Below, one piece after another: positions 43,780 through 57,555 of a stretch of DNA of 64,000 bases. The position numbers and the translations under genes were made by a program. Location: assembly GCF_024296665.1 (NCBI RefSeq), contig NZ_CP100762.1, forward strand, positions 62,001-126,000, given 5' to 3'. The DNA comes from Salinilacihabitans rarus (GTDB lineage Archaea > Halobacteriota > Halobacteria > Halobacteriales > Natrialbaceae). The notes beneath the pieces were generated by a model. The model did not search any database and was not told the origin of the DNA. It worked only from the letters and a program-made list of their open reading frames with translations. Each line of letters opens with the position of its first letter. Position 1 is the stretch's first letter.

Positions 43780-45624
43780 TCAGTAACTGCGGACCTTCGG
43801 CTCGTACGTCTCGCCCTCGCCCTCGAGGATCACGGGCCGGTACCAGACCGAGGGCTTGCCGCCGTTCCAGGAGATCATGGTGTGTTTGAGCCACTCGTCG
43901 TCCTTGCGCTCCTGGTGTTCCTTGCGCCAGTGGGCGCCGCGGAACTCCTCGCGGACGAGCGCGCCGAGCGCGATCGTCTCGGCGACGTCGATCAGGTTGC
44001 GCGTCTCGACGGTCATCTGCAGGTCGGTGTTGAACGTCCGCGAGGGGTCGTCGACGTAGACGTCCTGGTACTCCTCGCGGCACTCGCGGATGACCTTCAG
44101 CGCGCGCTTGATGCCCTCCTCGGTGCGGAAGACGTTGACGTCGCGGGTCATCGCCTTCTGGAGCTTCGAGCGGATCTCGGCGTGCTGGACGCCGTCGTCT
44201 TTGTCCATCAGGTAGTCGACGCGCTCGCGTTCGGCCTCGACGGCGCGCTCCAAGACGGCGTCGGCGTCGGTGACCTGCCCGGCGCCGTCGGCGACGGGTT
44301 CGCCGACCGCGGGTTCGATGCCGGCCTCGCCCGGTTCGACCGGGAAGTCGACGTCCGTCTCCTCTTCGACGTCGGGACTGTAGCCCGTCTCGATCCTGGC
44401 CTCGCCGAGGTCCTCGCCGGCGGCGTGGCGGCCGGCGCGCTTGCCGAAGACGATCAGTTCGGGCAGGGCGTTCCCGCCGAGTCGGTTGCCGCCGTGGACG
44501 GAGACGCAGGCGCACTCGCCGGCCGCGTAGAGGCCGTCGATGTTGGTCTGGCCGTTCTCGTCGGTCTCGATGCCGCCCATCGCGTAGTGCTGGCCGGGCT
44601 TGACCGGCATCGGCTCGACGAGGCCGTCGACGCCCTCGAAGTCCTCCGCGAGGTGGAGGATGTTTTCGAGGCGGTCCATGATGCGCTCCTCGCCGAGGTG
44701 GCGCATGTCGAGGTGGACGTACTCGTCGTTGACGCCGCGGCCCTCGTTGACCTCCGTCAACTCGGCCCGGGAGACGACGTCGCGGGAGGCGAGTTCGCCG
44801 TCGTTGTTCGCGTAGCCGTACTCGAACATGAACCGCTCGCCCTCGTTGTTGTAGAGGATGCCGCCCTCGCCGCGGACGCCCTCGGAGATGAGCACGCCCG
44901 TCGACGGCAGCGACGTCGGGTGGAACTGGATGAACTCCATGTCCTCGAGCGGGACGCCGGCGCGGTAGGCCATCGCCTGGCCGTCGCCGGTACAGGAGAC
45001 GGCGTTGGTGGTGTGGTCGAACGCCTGCCCGAGGGGGCCGGTCGCCAGAACGACGCCGTCACGGGCCTTGAACCCCTCGATCTTGCCGGTCTGGACGTCG
45101 TAGCCGACGACGCCGTGACAGCTCCGGTCGTTCGGATCCGGCTCGTCGGTGACGGCGAGGTTCATCACGAACCACTCGTCGTACACCTGGATGCCGCGCT
45201 TGACGGCCTGCTCGTACATCGTGTGCAGCAGGTGGTGACCGGTCTCCGCGCCCGCGTAGGTCGTCCGCGGGAACGAGAGGCCGCCGAACGGCCGCTGGGA
45301 GACGCGGCCGTCGTCCTCGCGGGAGAACGGCATCCCCCAGTGTTCGAGGGTGATCACGTCCTCGGGGGCGTCCTGCGCGAGGGTCTCGATCGCGGGGGCG
45401 TCGCCGAGGTAGTCCGACCCCTTCATGGTGTCGTAGGCGTGCAGTTCCCAGTCGTCGCCCTCGCGCAGCGCGGCGTTGATGCCGCCCTCCGCCGCGCCCG
45501 TGTGGCTCCGCACGGGGTGGAGTTTGGTGACGATCGCCGTGTCAGCTCCCGCTTCGTGCGCTCCGATCGCAGCCCGGAGGCCGGCGCCGCCGCCGCCGAC
45601 CACGATGACGTCGTGTTCGTACAT
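43780..45624 (-). CDS. sdhA: Succinate dehydrogenase/fumarate reductase flavoprotein subunit
   Basis: 614 residues from ATG 45624. The FAD motif VVGGGGAGLRAAIGAHEAG (~8-26) is followed by the flavinylation His in RSHTGAAEGGINAAL. Active-site pieces are QFHPTSL, EGVRGEGGILYNNEG, the Arg in SRAEL, PVKPGQHYAMGG and GGNRLGGNAL. It oxidises succinate to fumarate on the cytoplasmic side of the membrane, feeding the quinone pool via SdhB, C and D. Last gene of the sdhCDBA operon, 3 nt after sdhB. Confidence 0.96.
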   Translation of the reverse strand: MYEHDVIVVGGGGAGLRAAIGAHEAGADTAIVTKLHPVRSHTGAAEGGINAALREGDDWELHAYDTMKGSDYLGDAPAIETLAQDAPEDVITLEHWGMPFSREDDGRVSQRPFGGLSFPRTTYAGAETGHHLLHTMYEQAVKRGIQVYDEWFVMNLAVTDEPDPNDRSCHGVVGYDVQTGKIEGFKARDGVVLATGPLGQAFDHTTNAVSCTGDGQAMAYRAGVPLEDMEFIQFHPTSLPSTGVLISEGVRGEGGILYNNEGERFMFEYGYANNDGELASRDVVSRAELTEVNEGRGVNDEYVHLDMRHLGEERIMDRLENILHLAEDFEGVDGLVEPMPVKPGQHYAMGGIETDENGQTNIDGLYAAGECACVSVHGGNRLGGNALPELIVFGKRAGRHAAGEDLGEARIETGYSPDVEEETDVDFPVEPGEAGIEPAVGEPVADGAGQVTDADAVLERAVEAERERVDYLMDKDDGVQHAEIRSKLQKAMTRDVNVFRTEEGIKRALKVIRECREEYQDVYVDDPSRTFNTDLQMTVETRNLIDVAETIALGALVREEFRGAHWRKEHQERKDDEWLKHTMISWNGGKPSVWYRPVILEGEGETYEPKVRSY

Positions 45625-45627
45625 TGT

Positions 45628-46509
45628 TTACCAGAATTTCAGGTTCTTCTTCACGGCCTCACGCTTGAGCTCCTGAATGTGCTCGGTGAGGGGGATGTCT
45701 TTCGGACACACCTCCGTACAGGAGAACTGCGTCTGGCACCGCCAGACGCCGTGTTCCTGCTCGACGATGCGGAGTCGATGCTCCTTGATCTCCTCTTCCT
45801 CGCGCTCGTCCATCGCGAACCGGTAGGCCTTGTTGATCGCCGCCGGGCCCAGATACTGGTTGTCGCCGGCCGCGATGTTACAGGAGGACATACACGCGCC
45901 ACACCAGATGCAGCGCGTGCTCATCTTCACCTTCTCGCGGTTCTCCCGCGACTGGCGTTGCTCTTCGCCCTCCGGGAGGTCCTCGCTCTGGAAGTACGGC
46001 TCGACCGCGTGCATCTGGTCGTAGAAGTGGTCCATGTCCACGACGAGGTCCTTGACGACCTCCTGGTGGGGGAGCGGTTCGACGCGCACCGGCTGGTCGA
46101 GTTCGGAGATCTGGGTCTTACAGCCCAGCCGTTGCCGGCCGTTGACGAAGAACGCGTCCGAGCCGCAGATGGCCTGCCGGCAGGAGTGCCGGAAGGTGAG
46201 CGAGGAGTCGAACTCGTCGCGCGCGTAGATGAGCGCGTCGAGGACGGTCATCCCGCGCTCGAACGGGACGTGGAAGTCGTCGAAGCGCGGTTCCTGCTTG
46301 TCCGCGACCTCGGGGTCGTAGCGGAACACCTTCAGGTGGACCGCGTCCCCGTCGAGGTCGCCCTCGTCGGCGGCCCGCTCGCGCTGGGCCTTGCTCTCCT
46401 GCTTGCGCTGGAGGCGCTCCTGCTGGGGCGAGGCCAGGCCGCTCATCTCCTGGTCTTCCGGCACCTCCTGGGTCTCGGGTTCTTCGGGTTCTTGCTGTTG
46501 TGCGCTCAT
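45628..46509 (-). CDS. sdhB: Succinate dehydrogenase iron-sulfur subunit
   Basis: 293 residues from ATG 46509. The [2Fe-2S] ligands lie in SCRQAICGSDAFFVNGRQRLGC, the [4Fe-4S] ligands in CIWCGACMSSC, and the final cluster ligands in CTEVCPKDIPL. It has a ~60-residue acidic, Gln-rich N-terminal extension (QQQEPEEPETQEVPEDQEMS) typical of haloarchaea. It passes electrons from SdhA to the membrane anchors. Confidence 0.96.
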   Translation of the reverse strand: MSAQQQEPEEPETQEVPEDQEMSGLASPQQERLQRKQESKAQRERAADEGDLDGDAVHLKVFRYDPEVADKQEPRFDDFHVPFERGMTVLDALIYARDEFDSSLTFRHSCRQAICGSDAFFVNGRQRLGCKTQISELDQPVRVEPLPHQEVVKDLVVDMDHFYDQMHAVEPYFQSEDLPEGEEQRQSRENREKVKMSTRCIWCGACMSSCNIAAGDNQYLGPAAINKAYRFAMDEREEEEIKEHRLRIVEQEHGVWRCQTQFSCTEVCPKDIPLTEHIQELKREAVKKNLKFW

Positions 46510-46510
46510 G

Positions 46511-46876
46511 TTAGATCCACCCCGCCATGACGAGGGCCACCCACGTGCCCTGGGCGACCAGCGCGACGCTCGCGACCACGAGCACCGCCAGCACGACCTT
46601 CTTCTGGGTACCCTCGAGTCCCTGGTTGATCAACGCGTTGTAGACGCCGTTGACGCCGTGGAACGCCGCCGCGATTAGAAATAGCACCATCGTCAGGAAG
46701 TACCCAACGTTTTCCATGCGCGCCTGCGTCCCGGCGAAGTCGACCTCCGCCGCGTGGGTGACGAAGTGCAACTGGAAGAAGTGGAACGCGAGCACGACGA
46801 TCAGGAACGCGGCGGTGATCCGCTGGAGCAGCCACGTCGTCCCGCCCGGCGCGAACGAGGAGTAGCGCTCGGCCAT
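46511..46876 (-). CDS. sdhD: Succinate dehydrogenase membrane anchor subunit (SdhD)
   Basis: 121 residues from ATG 46876; its start overlaps the sdhC stop by one base. Three helices are visible: TWLLQRITAAFLIVVLAFHFF, ENVGYFLTMVLFLIAAAFHGVNG and KKVVLAVLVVASVALVAQGTW. His in FHFF and FHGVNG are candidate heme or quinone-site residues. With SdhC it anchors the complex and reduces the quinone. Confidence 0.9.
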   Translation of the reverse strand: MAERYSSFAPGGTTWLLQRITAAFLIVVLAFHFFQLHFVTHAAEVDFAGTQARMENVGYFLTMVLFLIAAAFHGVNGVYNALINQGLEGTQKKVVLAVLVVASVALVAQGTWVALVMAGWI

Positions 46877-47271
46877 CAGAGGCCCACCCCCTGGAGGAAC
46901 GTCGGGACGCTCGCGACGGTGATGAGTCCCGTCAGCACGAGCGACGCGTAGAAGCTCTTGTCCTGGGCTTCGAGGCCGACGCCGAGGTCGACGAGCAGCA
47001 GCCGAACCCCGTTGAGGATGTGAAAGACCGCCACCGCGAGCAGTCCGACCTCGAGCACCCGGATGATAAACAGGCCCTCTAGCCCCTGGATCGTCCCCGT
47101 GTACGCTTCGGGCCCGGACAGCGCGCTGCTCAGCACGGCGATGTGGGTGAACAGGTAGCCGATCAGCATCCACCCGGTGAACTTGTGGAAGATCCACGCC
47201 CACATCCCGGCCGAGAACTCGCGCCACCGGCCGAAGTCCTCGACGAGACCGCGATTGTAAGACTGACTCAT
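46876..47271 (-). CDS. sdhC: Succinate dehydrogenase cytochrome b556 subunit (SdhC)
   Basis: 131 residues from ATG 47271. The family motif is in [24 protein letters not shown], with the heme His in [14 protein letters not shown]. Three membrane helices. First gene of the operon; the region upstream (47272-47330) includes a T-rich stretch consistent with a promoter. Confidence 0.92.
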   Translation of the reverse strand: MSQSYNRGLVEDFGRWREFSAGMWAWIFHKFTGWMLIGYLFTHIAVLSSALSGPEAYTGTIQGLEGLFIIRVLEVGLLAVAVFHILNGVRLLLVDLGVGLEAQDKSFYASLVLTGLITVASVPTFLQGVGL

Positions 47272-47386
47272 GCGCTCTAGTCGGAGGGTTAGAGCGCGGG
47301 CGTATAGAAGTTACTTTTGTTCCGTGAAGGATTCCGTTCGACCGGTCGACGGCGGCCGAATCGCCGACCGAGCCGAAGTCCTCGGC

Positions 47387-48475
47387 TCACTCCAACGTGT
47401 CGAGGAACGGGTCCTGCGTGGTAAGTTCTCGTTCGAGCGCCGAGAGCGTCGTGTCGCTCAGCCCCACGAGGTGACACAGCGGGTTGCCCGGGTAGACGAC
47501 CGGGTTCTCGAGGACGCCGACGAGCAGGCCGGTAAACGGCGCCTCGACGACCTCGACCTCGTCGTCCTCCTTGAACGGGTTGGTGATCGAGCAGATCACC
47601 TCGCCCTCGCGGACGAGGTCGCCGCTACCGTGTTTCATGTCGACGATGCCGCCCGCGTCGGCTCTGAGCCACGTCTTCTCGTCGGCGTCGTCGATGACGA
47701 CGCGCCACCCGGGCCAGAGTACCGAGGACTCGGGGTGGAGGCCGAACTCCGCGAGGACGCTCGCGACGCCGGTCAGCGAGCGCTCGATGAGCCGTCGCTG
47801 GAAGCGGTGGGCCTCGCCCATCTCGACGGTGATCGTCGGGATGCCCGCCTCGGTCGCCTCGTGCCTGAGCGTCCCCGACGGCCCCTCGCCGGCGATGATG
47901 ACGTTCGAACTGAACGCCTTCGCGAGGCGCGCGACCTCGGGCCGTTCCATGTTCGCACGGACGTGGAGCATGTTCGTCCGCCCGCGCGTCGACGTGTGGA
48001 AGTCGATGCCGACGTCACAGGGTTCGATGAAGTTCGTGAAGATGCGGTGGGCCATCCGCCGCGCGCTCGTCGACCCCTCGCTGCCGGGGAACGAGCGGTT
48101 CAGGTCGCGGTCGTAGATCGGGAGGTACCGCTCCTGGGCGAGGAAGCCGGGGACGTTCATCACGGGCAGGCAGACCAGCGTCCCGTGGAGGTTGGCGTGG
48201 TCCCAGTCGTGGGCCACTTCGCGGACCACCTCGATGCCGTTGAGTTCGTCGCCGTGGGCGGCCGCAGAGAGGAAGACCGTCGGGCCGGGGTGGTCGCCGT
48301 TGATGACGGTGACGGGGATGCGGACCGGGTCGCCGAGGTAGGTCTCGCTGATGCCGTAACGGATGTTCGCGGACTCGCCGGGGTCGACGCGCCCGCCGTT
48401 GTAGGTGAACACGTCCTGTTCGGCGAGTGTCGCCGAGTCGCCGGACGGTCCCGCGTCCGACGCGTCGTCGCTCAT
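47387..48475 (-). CDS. Succinylglutamate desuccinylase/aspartoacylase family (M14-like) protein
   Basis: 362 residues from ATG 48475. Zinc ligands and active site are visible in SAAAHGDELNG (H..E), RDLNRSFPGSEG, DFHTSTRG (His), and TVEMGEAHRFQ (general-base Glu). The C-terminal part (VVEAPFTGLLVG...) is a beta-barrel seen in haloarchaeal members. It probably hydrolyses an N-acyl or amide bond on a small molecule; the substrate is unknown. Cytoplasmic, no signal peptide. Confidence 0.88.
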   Translation of the reverse strand: MSDDASDAGPSGDSATLAEQDVFTYNGGRVDPGESANIRYGISETYLGDPVRIPVTVINGDHPGPTVFLSAAAHGDELNGIEVVREVAHDWDHANLHGTLVCLPVMNVPGFLAQERYLPIYDRDLNRSFPGSEGSTSARRMAHRIFTNFIEPCDVGIDFHTSTRGRTNMLHVRANMERPEVARLAKAFSSNVIIAGEGPSGTLRHEATEAGIPTITVEMGEAHRFQRRLIERSLTGVASVLAEFGLHPESSVLWPGWRVVIDDADEKTWLRADAGGIVDMKHGSGDLVREGEVICSITNPFKEDDEVEVVEAPFTGLLVGVLENPVVYPGNPLCHLVGLSDTTLSALERELTTQDPFLDTLE

Positions 48476-48581
48476 ACGTCCCCTCCGGCGGCGACGGTAT
48501 AAAAGCGTGCGGCACGGGCGGCTTTCGCACCGTCCGTCGATCGGGGCATAGCCTTTGTAGGCGGCCGTCGTACCGCCGTCC

Positions 48582-49355
48582 ATGGACATCCGCGAGGCGA
48601 CCACGGCCGACGCCGACCGCATCCGGTCGATCGCGCGCGACTCGCTGTCGGCCTCGTACACGGAGTTCCTCGACGCGGAGCGGATCGAGACGGCCGTCGA
48701 GCAGTGGTACGGCGAGGACCTGACCGAGGACCTCGAACGGGAGACCTCGCTCTACCTCGTCGCCGAGACCGACGACGGCGACCTCGCGGGTTTCTCCCAC
48801 AGCGAACTGCTCGGCGAGGGCCCCGAGACGGGGCGGATCCACTGGATCCACGTCGACCCCGACCACCGCGGCCGCGGCACCGGCGTCCGCCTGCTCGTGC
48901 GGACCCGGGAGGAACTGCTCGACGTCGGCGCCGACCGCATCGTGAGCGTCGTCCTCGAGGACAACGAGGTCGGAAACGAGTTCTACGAGGCCCAGGGGTT
49001 CGAGCGGGTCGGCGAGCGCGAGATCGGGATCGGCGACGCGACCTACACCGAGAACGTCTACCTCGAACGCGAGTTCGAGGCCGCCACCGACGACGGGTCG
49101 CTCGACGACTGGCGCGCCATGGAGGCGGTCTCGATCGACGACGAGACGCTGTACGTCAGCTACGGCGAACCCGTCCGCGGCTCGGAGGCCCCGTTCTACA
49201 CCGCCTACCGGGATTCGGAGGGCGGCAAGCGCTACGGCTGGTTCTGTGGCAACTGCGACACGGTCGACAACGCGATGGACTCGATGGGCCGGATCGAGTG
49301 CAACGTCTGTGGCAACCGCCGGAAGGCGACCCGGTGGGACGCCTCGTACCTCTGA
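48582..49355 (+). CDS. GNAT acetyltransferase fused to a C-terminal zinc-ribbon domain
   Basis: 257 residues from ATG 48582. The GNAT fold (~1-165) has the acetyl-CoA motif HVDPDHRGRGTGVRLL and the C-terminal NEFYEAQGFERVGERE. A second domain (~178-257) carries YGWFCGNCDTVDN and ECNVCGNRRKATRWD: two CxxC pairs forming a zinc ribbon of a haloarchaeal DUF5816-like type. The ribbon could recruit a nucleic acid or protein substrate for acetylation. No partner gene overlaps. Confidence 0.87.
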   Translation: MDIREATTADADRIRSIARDSLSASYTEFLDAERIETAVEQWYGEDLTEDLERETSLYLVAETDDGDLAGFSHSELLGEGPETGRIHWIHVDPDHRGRGTGVRLLVRTREELLDVGADRIVSVVLEDNEVGNEFYEAQGFERVGEREIGIGDATYTENVYLEREFEAATDDGSLDDWRAMEAVSIDDETLYVSYGEPVRGSEAPFYTAYRDSEGGKRYGWFCGNCDTVDNAMDSMGRIECNVCGNRRKATRWDASYL

Positions 49356-49450
49356 ACGGGTCGCCCGCTCGCGCGAAACCGGAGACGCGTCGACGCCCGC
49401 GCCCGAATCGACCGACAATGCTTTTCCGGGGGGCAGGAGTGTACCGATAC

Positions 49451-50794
49451 ATGAGCGCCGAGGAGCCCGTGACGGTCGGGGTACTGAGTTTGCACACGAG
49501 CAAGGAGACGAAGGCGATTCTCAACGCGGTCGAGGACCTCGGCCACGAGGGCGAGTGGCTCCGCGAGGAGACGACGAGCGTCAGCGTCCGCGACGGGAGC
49601 GTCGCCCTCGAACCCGAGGTGGACGTGATCGCGAACCGGATGCTGCTGTCGAACACCGAACAGCCCTGCGAGGAACTCGGGCTGGCGAACACCTTCTCGC
49701 AACTCGTCCCCACGCTGAACGAGCCGAAGGCGGTGCTCACGGCGATCCACAAGCTCTCGACGGCGACGACGCTCGCGGCACACGACGTCCGCGTCCCCGA
49801 CGTGTTGCTCGCGCTCAGCAGCGACCGGCTCAACGCCGCCCGCGGCGAGTTCGGCGAGGAGGCGGTGTACAAGACGGCGATCGGCACCCACGGCGGCGGC
49901 ACCTGGAAGGTCGGCCCCGAGGATCCGGTCAACGCGCAGGTCGGCAACCGGTACGCGTTCCTGCAGGAACTCATCGAGCGCGACGACGCCCGCCACCACG
50001 ACGTCCGCGTCTACGTCGTCGACGGCGAAATCGTCGGCGCGATGTACCGCTACGCCCCGGACAACGACTGGCGGACGAACGTCGCCCTCGGCGGCTCCGT
50101 CGAGGACGCCACCGACGACCTCCCCGAGGAGGCCCGCGAGATGGCGACGCGCGCGGCCGACGTCGTCGGCCTCGACTACGCCGGCGTCGACCTCGTCGAG
50201 GGCGACGAGGGCTGGTTCGTCCTCGAAGTCAACCCCACCGCGGGCTTCAAGGGGCTGTACGAGGCGACCCGCGTCAGCCCTGCCCCTCACATCGCCGCGC
50301 TCGCGATCGAGCGCGCCGGCGGCGAGGTCGACCGCGAGCGCGTCCGGGAACTCGCCGCGACGCTCGACGACTCCACGCCGGCGGCCCAGCCGCGCGAACT
50401 GACCGCGACGGACGGCGAACCCGCGATCATCGGCTACACCGAGGAGGTCGTCCTCTCGGGGACCAGCGGCTCGACGACCGTCTACGCGAAGTCAGACACC
50501 GGCGCGAACCGGACGAGCATCGACACCCAACTGGCCGCCGAGATCGGCGCGGGGCCGATCAAGTCGATCACGCGCGTCAAGTCCGGCAGCAGCAAGACCA
50601 CCCGGCGCCGCCCCGTCGTCGACGTCGTCGTCGGCGTCGGCGGCAAACAACACACCGTCACCGCCAGCATCGAGGACCGCAGCCACATGGACTACCCCGT
50701 CATCCTCGGACGGGACATCCTGGAGAACTATCAGGTCGACGTCGGCCGGCGCGTCGACCGCGACGCCCCCGAGAGCCCCGAGGAAGAGGAGTGA
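49451..50794 (+). CDS. RimK-type ATP-grasp enzyme fused to a retropepsin-like (RimB) protease domain
   Basis: 447 residues from ATG 49451; ATG 49418 is also in frame, but the shorter start matches the typical haloarchaeal start. The ATP-grasp part (~1-290) includes VYKTAIGTHGGGTWKV (ATP-binding Lys and Gly loop), ELIERDDARHHDVRVYVVDGEIVGAMYR and VLEVNPTAGFKGL (metal ligands). From ~325 onward there is a retropepsin-like domain with VYAKSDTGANRTSID (catalytic Asp-Thr-Gly) and HMDYPVILGRDILE. RimK enzymes ligate amino acids to proteins or peptides, and the RimB-type partner removes them. Having both in one chain suggests reversible glutamylation-type modification. Confidence 0.86.
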   Translation: MSAEEPVTVGVLSLHTSKETKAILNAVEDLGHEGEWLREETTSVSVRDGSVALEPEVDVIANRMLLSNTEQPCEELGLANTFSQLVPTLNEPKAVLTAIHKLSTATTLAAHDVRVPDVLLALSSDRLNAARGEFGEEAVYKTAIGTHGGGTWKVGPEDPVNAQVGNRYAFLQELIERDDARHHDVRVYVVDGEIVGAMYRYAPDNDWRTNVALGGSVEDATDDLPEEAREMATRAADVVGLDYAGVDLVEGDEGWFVLEVNPTAGFKGLYEATRVSPAPHIAALAIERAGGEVDRERVRELAATLDDSTPAAQPRELTATDGEPAIIGYTEEVVLSGTSGSTTVYAKSDTGANRTSIDTQLAAEIGAGPIKSITRVKSGSSKTTRRRPVVDVVVGVGGKQHTVTASIEDRSHMDYPVILGRDILENYQVDVGRRVDRDAPESPEEEE

Positions 50795-50989
50795 CCGGGT
50801 GGAGCGACGGCCGAGGGGAGAGCAGACCGTTCGAGTCGGCCGCTCGCCACCGGATACGGACGACCGACACGATACGTTCGTGAACCGATCCGTTTCGAAC
50901 GGGGAACGGAATCCCGCATCGCTGCGCCCGATATCCTCTCTCATCGACAGAAATTAGTAATTCCGAAAGATATTTTTGATTGCGAGTAA

Positions 50990-53185
<2,196 letters not shown>

Positions 53186-53250
53186 TCCGCCCCCGCCCGC
53201 TCCCACGGGGCAACGCGCTTTTGTCCGCACGGTCCCTGCTTTCGCCGACG

Positions 53251-53844
53251 ATGGCCGACCCCGAATCCGTCCTGCGGGAGGATCCCGTTCTCGCGCCCGT
53301 GATCGACCGGCGCGATCCGCACCCGCTCGACCCCGTCGAGAACGAGTTCGAGCGCCTCTGCGTGTCGATCGTCAACCAGCAACTGTCGACGGCGAGCGCG
53401 GCCGCGGTCCGCGAGCGGGTGTTCGACGTCCTCGGCGGTACCGTCACCCCCGACGCCGTCCTCGACGCGCCGCGGGACCCCCTCCTCGAGGCGGGCCTCT
53501 CGCGGACGAAAGTCGACTACGTGAAAAACGCCGCGCGGGCCTTCCGGGAGCGGGACCTCACCCGGGAGGGCCTCGCCGGGCGGACGAACGAGGAGGTGAT
53601 CGCGGAGTTGACCCGCATCACGGGCGTCGGGGAGTGGACCGCGAACATGTACCTCATCTTCGTCCTCCAGCGGCCCGACGTCCTCCCGCTGGGTGACCTG
53701 GGGATTCGGCGGGGGATCGAGCAGCTATACAACGACGGCGAGGAACTGTCGCGGGCGGAGATGCGCGAGGTCGCCGCCCCCTGGCGCCCGTTCCGGAGCA
53801 CCGCGACGCGGTACATCTGGGCGGAGTACGAGGCGGAGGGCTGA
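53251..53844 (+). CDS. DNA-3-methyladenine glycosylase II (AlkA-like, HhH-GPD)
   Basis: 197 residues from ATG 53251. The helix-hairpin-helix and catalytic region reads ITGVGEWTANMYLIFVLQRPDVLPLGDLGIRRG, with the catalytic Asp in LGDLG. The N-terminus FERLCVSIVNQQLSTASAAAVRERV is typical of AlkA/MPG-II proteins. It excises alkylated bases in base-excision repair. Confidence 0.93.
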   Translation: MADPESVLREDPVLAPVIDRRDPHPLDPVENEFERLCVSIVNQQLSTASAAAVRERVFDVLGGTVTPDAVLDAPRDPLLEAGLSRTKVDYVKNAARAFRERDLTREGLAGRTNEEVIAELTRITGVGEWTANMYLIFVLQRPDVLPLGDLGIRRGIEQLYNDGEELSRAEMREVAAPWRPFRSTATRYIWAEYEAEG

Positions 53845-53857
53845 GCGACCCCCGAGG

Positions 53858-54334
53858 TCAGTCCTCGGTGACCGTCGTCCGCCCGGCCGCGGGCCGGTCG
53901 ATCCGGAAGACGTGGCCCGCGCCGACGCCGGCCAGCCCCGCGACCGCGATCCGGAGGCCGGTGGCGACCGCGCGTTCGAGGTACGCGAGGGCGGACTGTC
54001 CGACGGACGCGCTCTGTATCTCCAGGAGACGGCCGAACGCGAACTGCCCGGCGACGGCGCCGGCCGCCGCGCCGAGGAAGAACGCCGCGGCGACGACGGC
54101 GTAGGCCCGCGGCGCGTCGACCGCGCGGGCGAGGCGGTAGCCGACGGCGAAGACCGCGACGGGTTCGACGAGCAGCAAGCCGAGGGTGGCCGCCAGTGCG
54201 AAGGTCGTGACGGTTTCCGCGCCGAGGTCGAGAAACTGGATGCCGACGACCCCCGCGTACTGTGAGCCGACGTGGACCGGTGCGGCGACGACGGCGACCG
54301 CGGCGGCGACGAGCGAGGCCGTTCGGAGGGACAT
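53858..54334 (-). CDS. Membrane protein with about four helices, haloarchaeal hypothetical
   Basis: 158 residues from ATG 54334. Hydrophobic segments at ~5-22, ~38-60, ~75-105 and ~125-145. Rich in Ala and Val, no recognisable motif. It converges on the glycosylase gene. No function assigned. Confidence 0.75.
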   Translation of the reverse strand: MSLRTASLVAAAVAVVAAPVHVGSQYAGVVGIQFLDLGAETVTTFALAATLGLLLVEPVAVFAVGYRLARAVDAPRAYAVVAAAFFLGAAAGAVAGQFAFGRLLEIQSASVGQSALAYLERAVATGLRIAVAGLAGVGAGHVFRIDRPAAGRTTVTED

Positions 54335-54435
54335 GCCACCGAATCGACTCGTCAGTCACTAAAACGTATCGGGACGCGAACCAGCGGAACGAGCCGAGTC
54401 GGAACTTTTGGGGTCGGCGCCGTACTGCCGGACGA

Positions 54436-54972
54436 ATGCAGCCACCCGTCCACCTCGCCGTCGGCTACCTCTGTTACGCCGCCTACGCGCGGTGGCGGTG
54501 GGATCGGCCGCCCGTGAGCGGGCCCGCCGTCGCCGCCGTCGTCGGCGCGGCCCTCCCCGATCTGGTGGACAAGCCCCTCTGGCTGCTCGGCGCGGCGCCG
54601 GTCGGCCGGACCGTCGCCCACTCGCTGCCGGTCGCCGTCCCGCTGGCCGCGGCGGGGTGGCTGCTCGCGCGCCGCGCCGGGCGCCCCGCGGTCGGCGTCG
54701 CGTTCGCCGTCGGCGTGCTCTCGCACCTCGCGGCGGACGTCCCGTGGCACCTCCTCGCCGGTGCGTCCGCCGAACTCGGCTTCCTGCTGTGGCCCGTCAC
54801 CTCGACGCCCGCGTACACCGGCACGAAACCCCTCGGGAGCGTCGCCAGCGTCGCGGTGACGACGCTGTGGCTCGAAGCCGTGATCCTCGTCGCCGGCCTC
54901 GCCGTCTGGTGGCGCGACGGGGCGCCGGGGCTCCGAGGCGGGGCGTCGGAATCGGAAGAACGAGTCCGGTGA
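54436..54972 (+). CDS. Membrane-bound metal-dependent hydrolase-like protein (YdjM/DUF457 type)
   Basis: 178 residues from ATG 54436. Conserved His/Asp residues lie in QPPVHLAVGYL, AALPDLVDKPLWL, VAHSLPVAVPL and LSHLAADVPWHLL, arranged on hydrophobic helices as in YdjM-family membrane hydrolases. Four to five helices. Substrate unknown. Confidence 0.8.
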   Translation: MQPPVHLAVGYLCYAAYARWRWDRPPVSGPAVAAVVGAALPDLVDKPLWLLGAAPVGRTVAHSLPVAVPLAAAGWLLARRAGRPAVGVAFAVGVLSHLAADVPWHLLAGASAELGFLLWPVTSTPAYTGTKPLGSVASVAVTTLWLEAVILVAGLAVWWRDGAPGLRGGASESEERVR

Positions 54973-54973
54973 C

Positions 54974-57484
<2,511 letters not shown>

Positions 57485-57555
57485 CGTTCCTTCGTACGGA
57501 CTCCGGACTGATACGGCTTATTCGTCGTGTGCCAACTTCGGCTCCGCCCGCGCGG

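Noticed and set aside
43546-46530. 994-codon plus-strand frame over sdhA/sdhB
   Set aside because: Antisense shadow of the succinate dehydrogenase genes, which are unambiguous.
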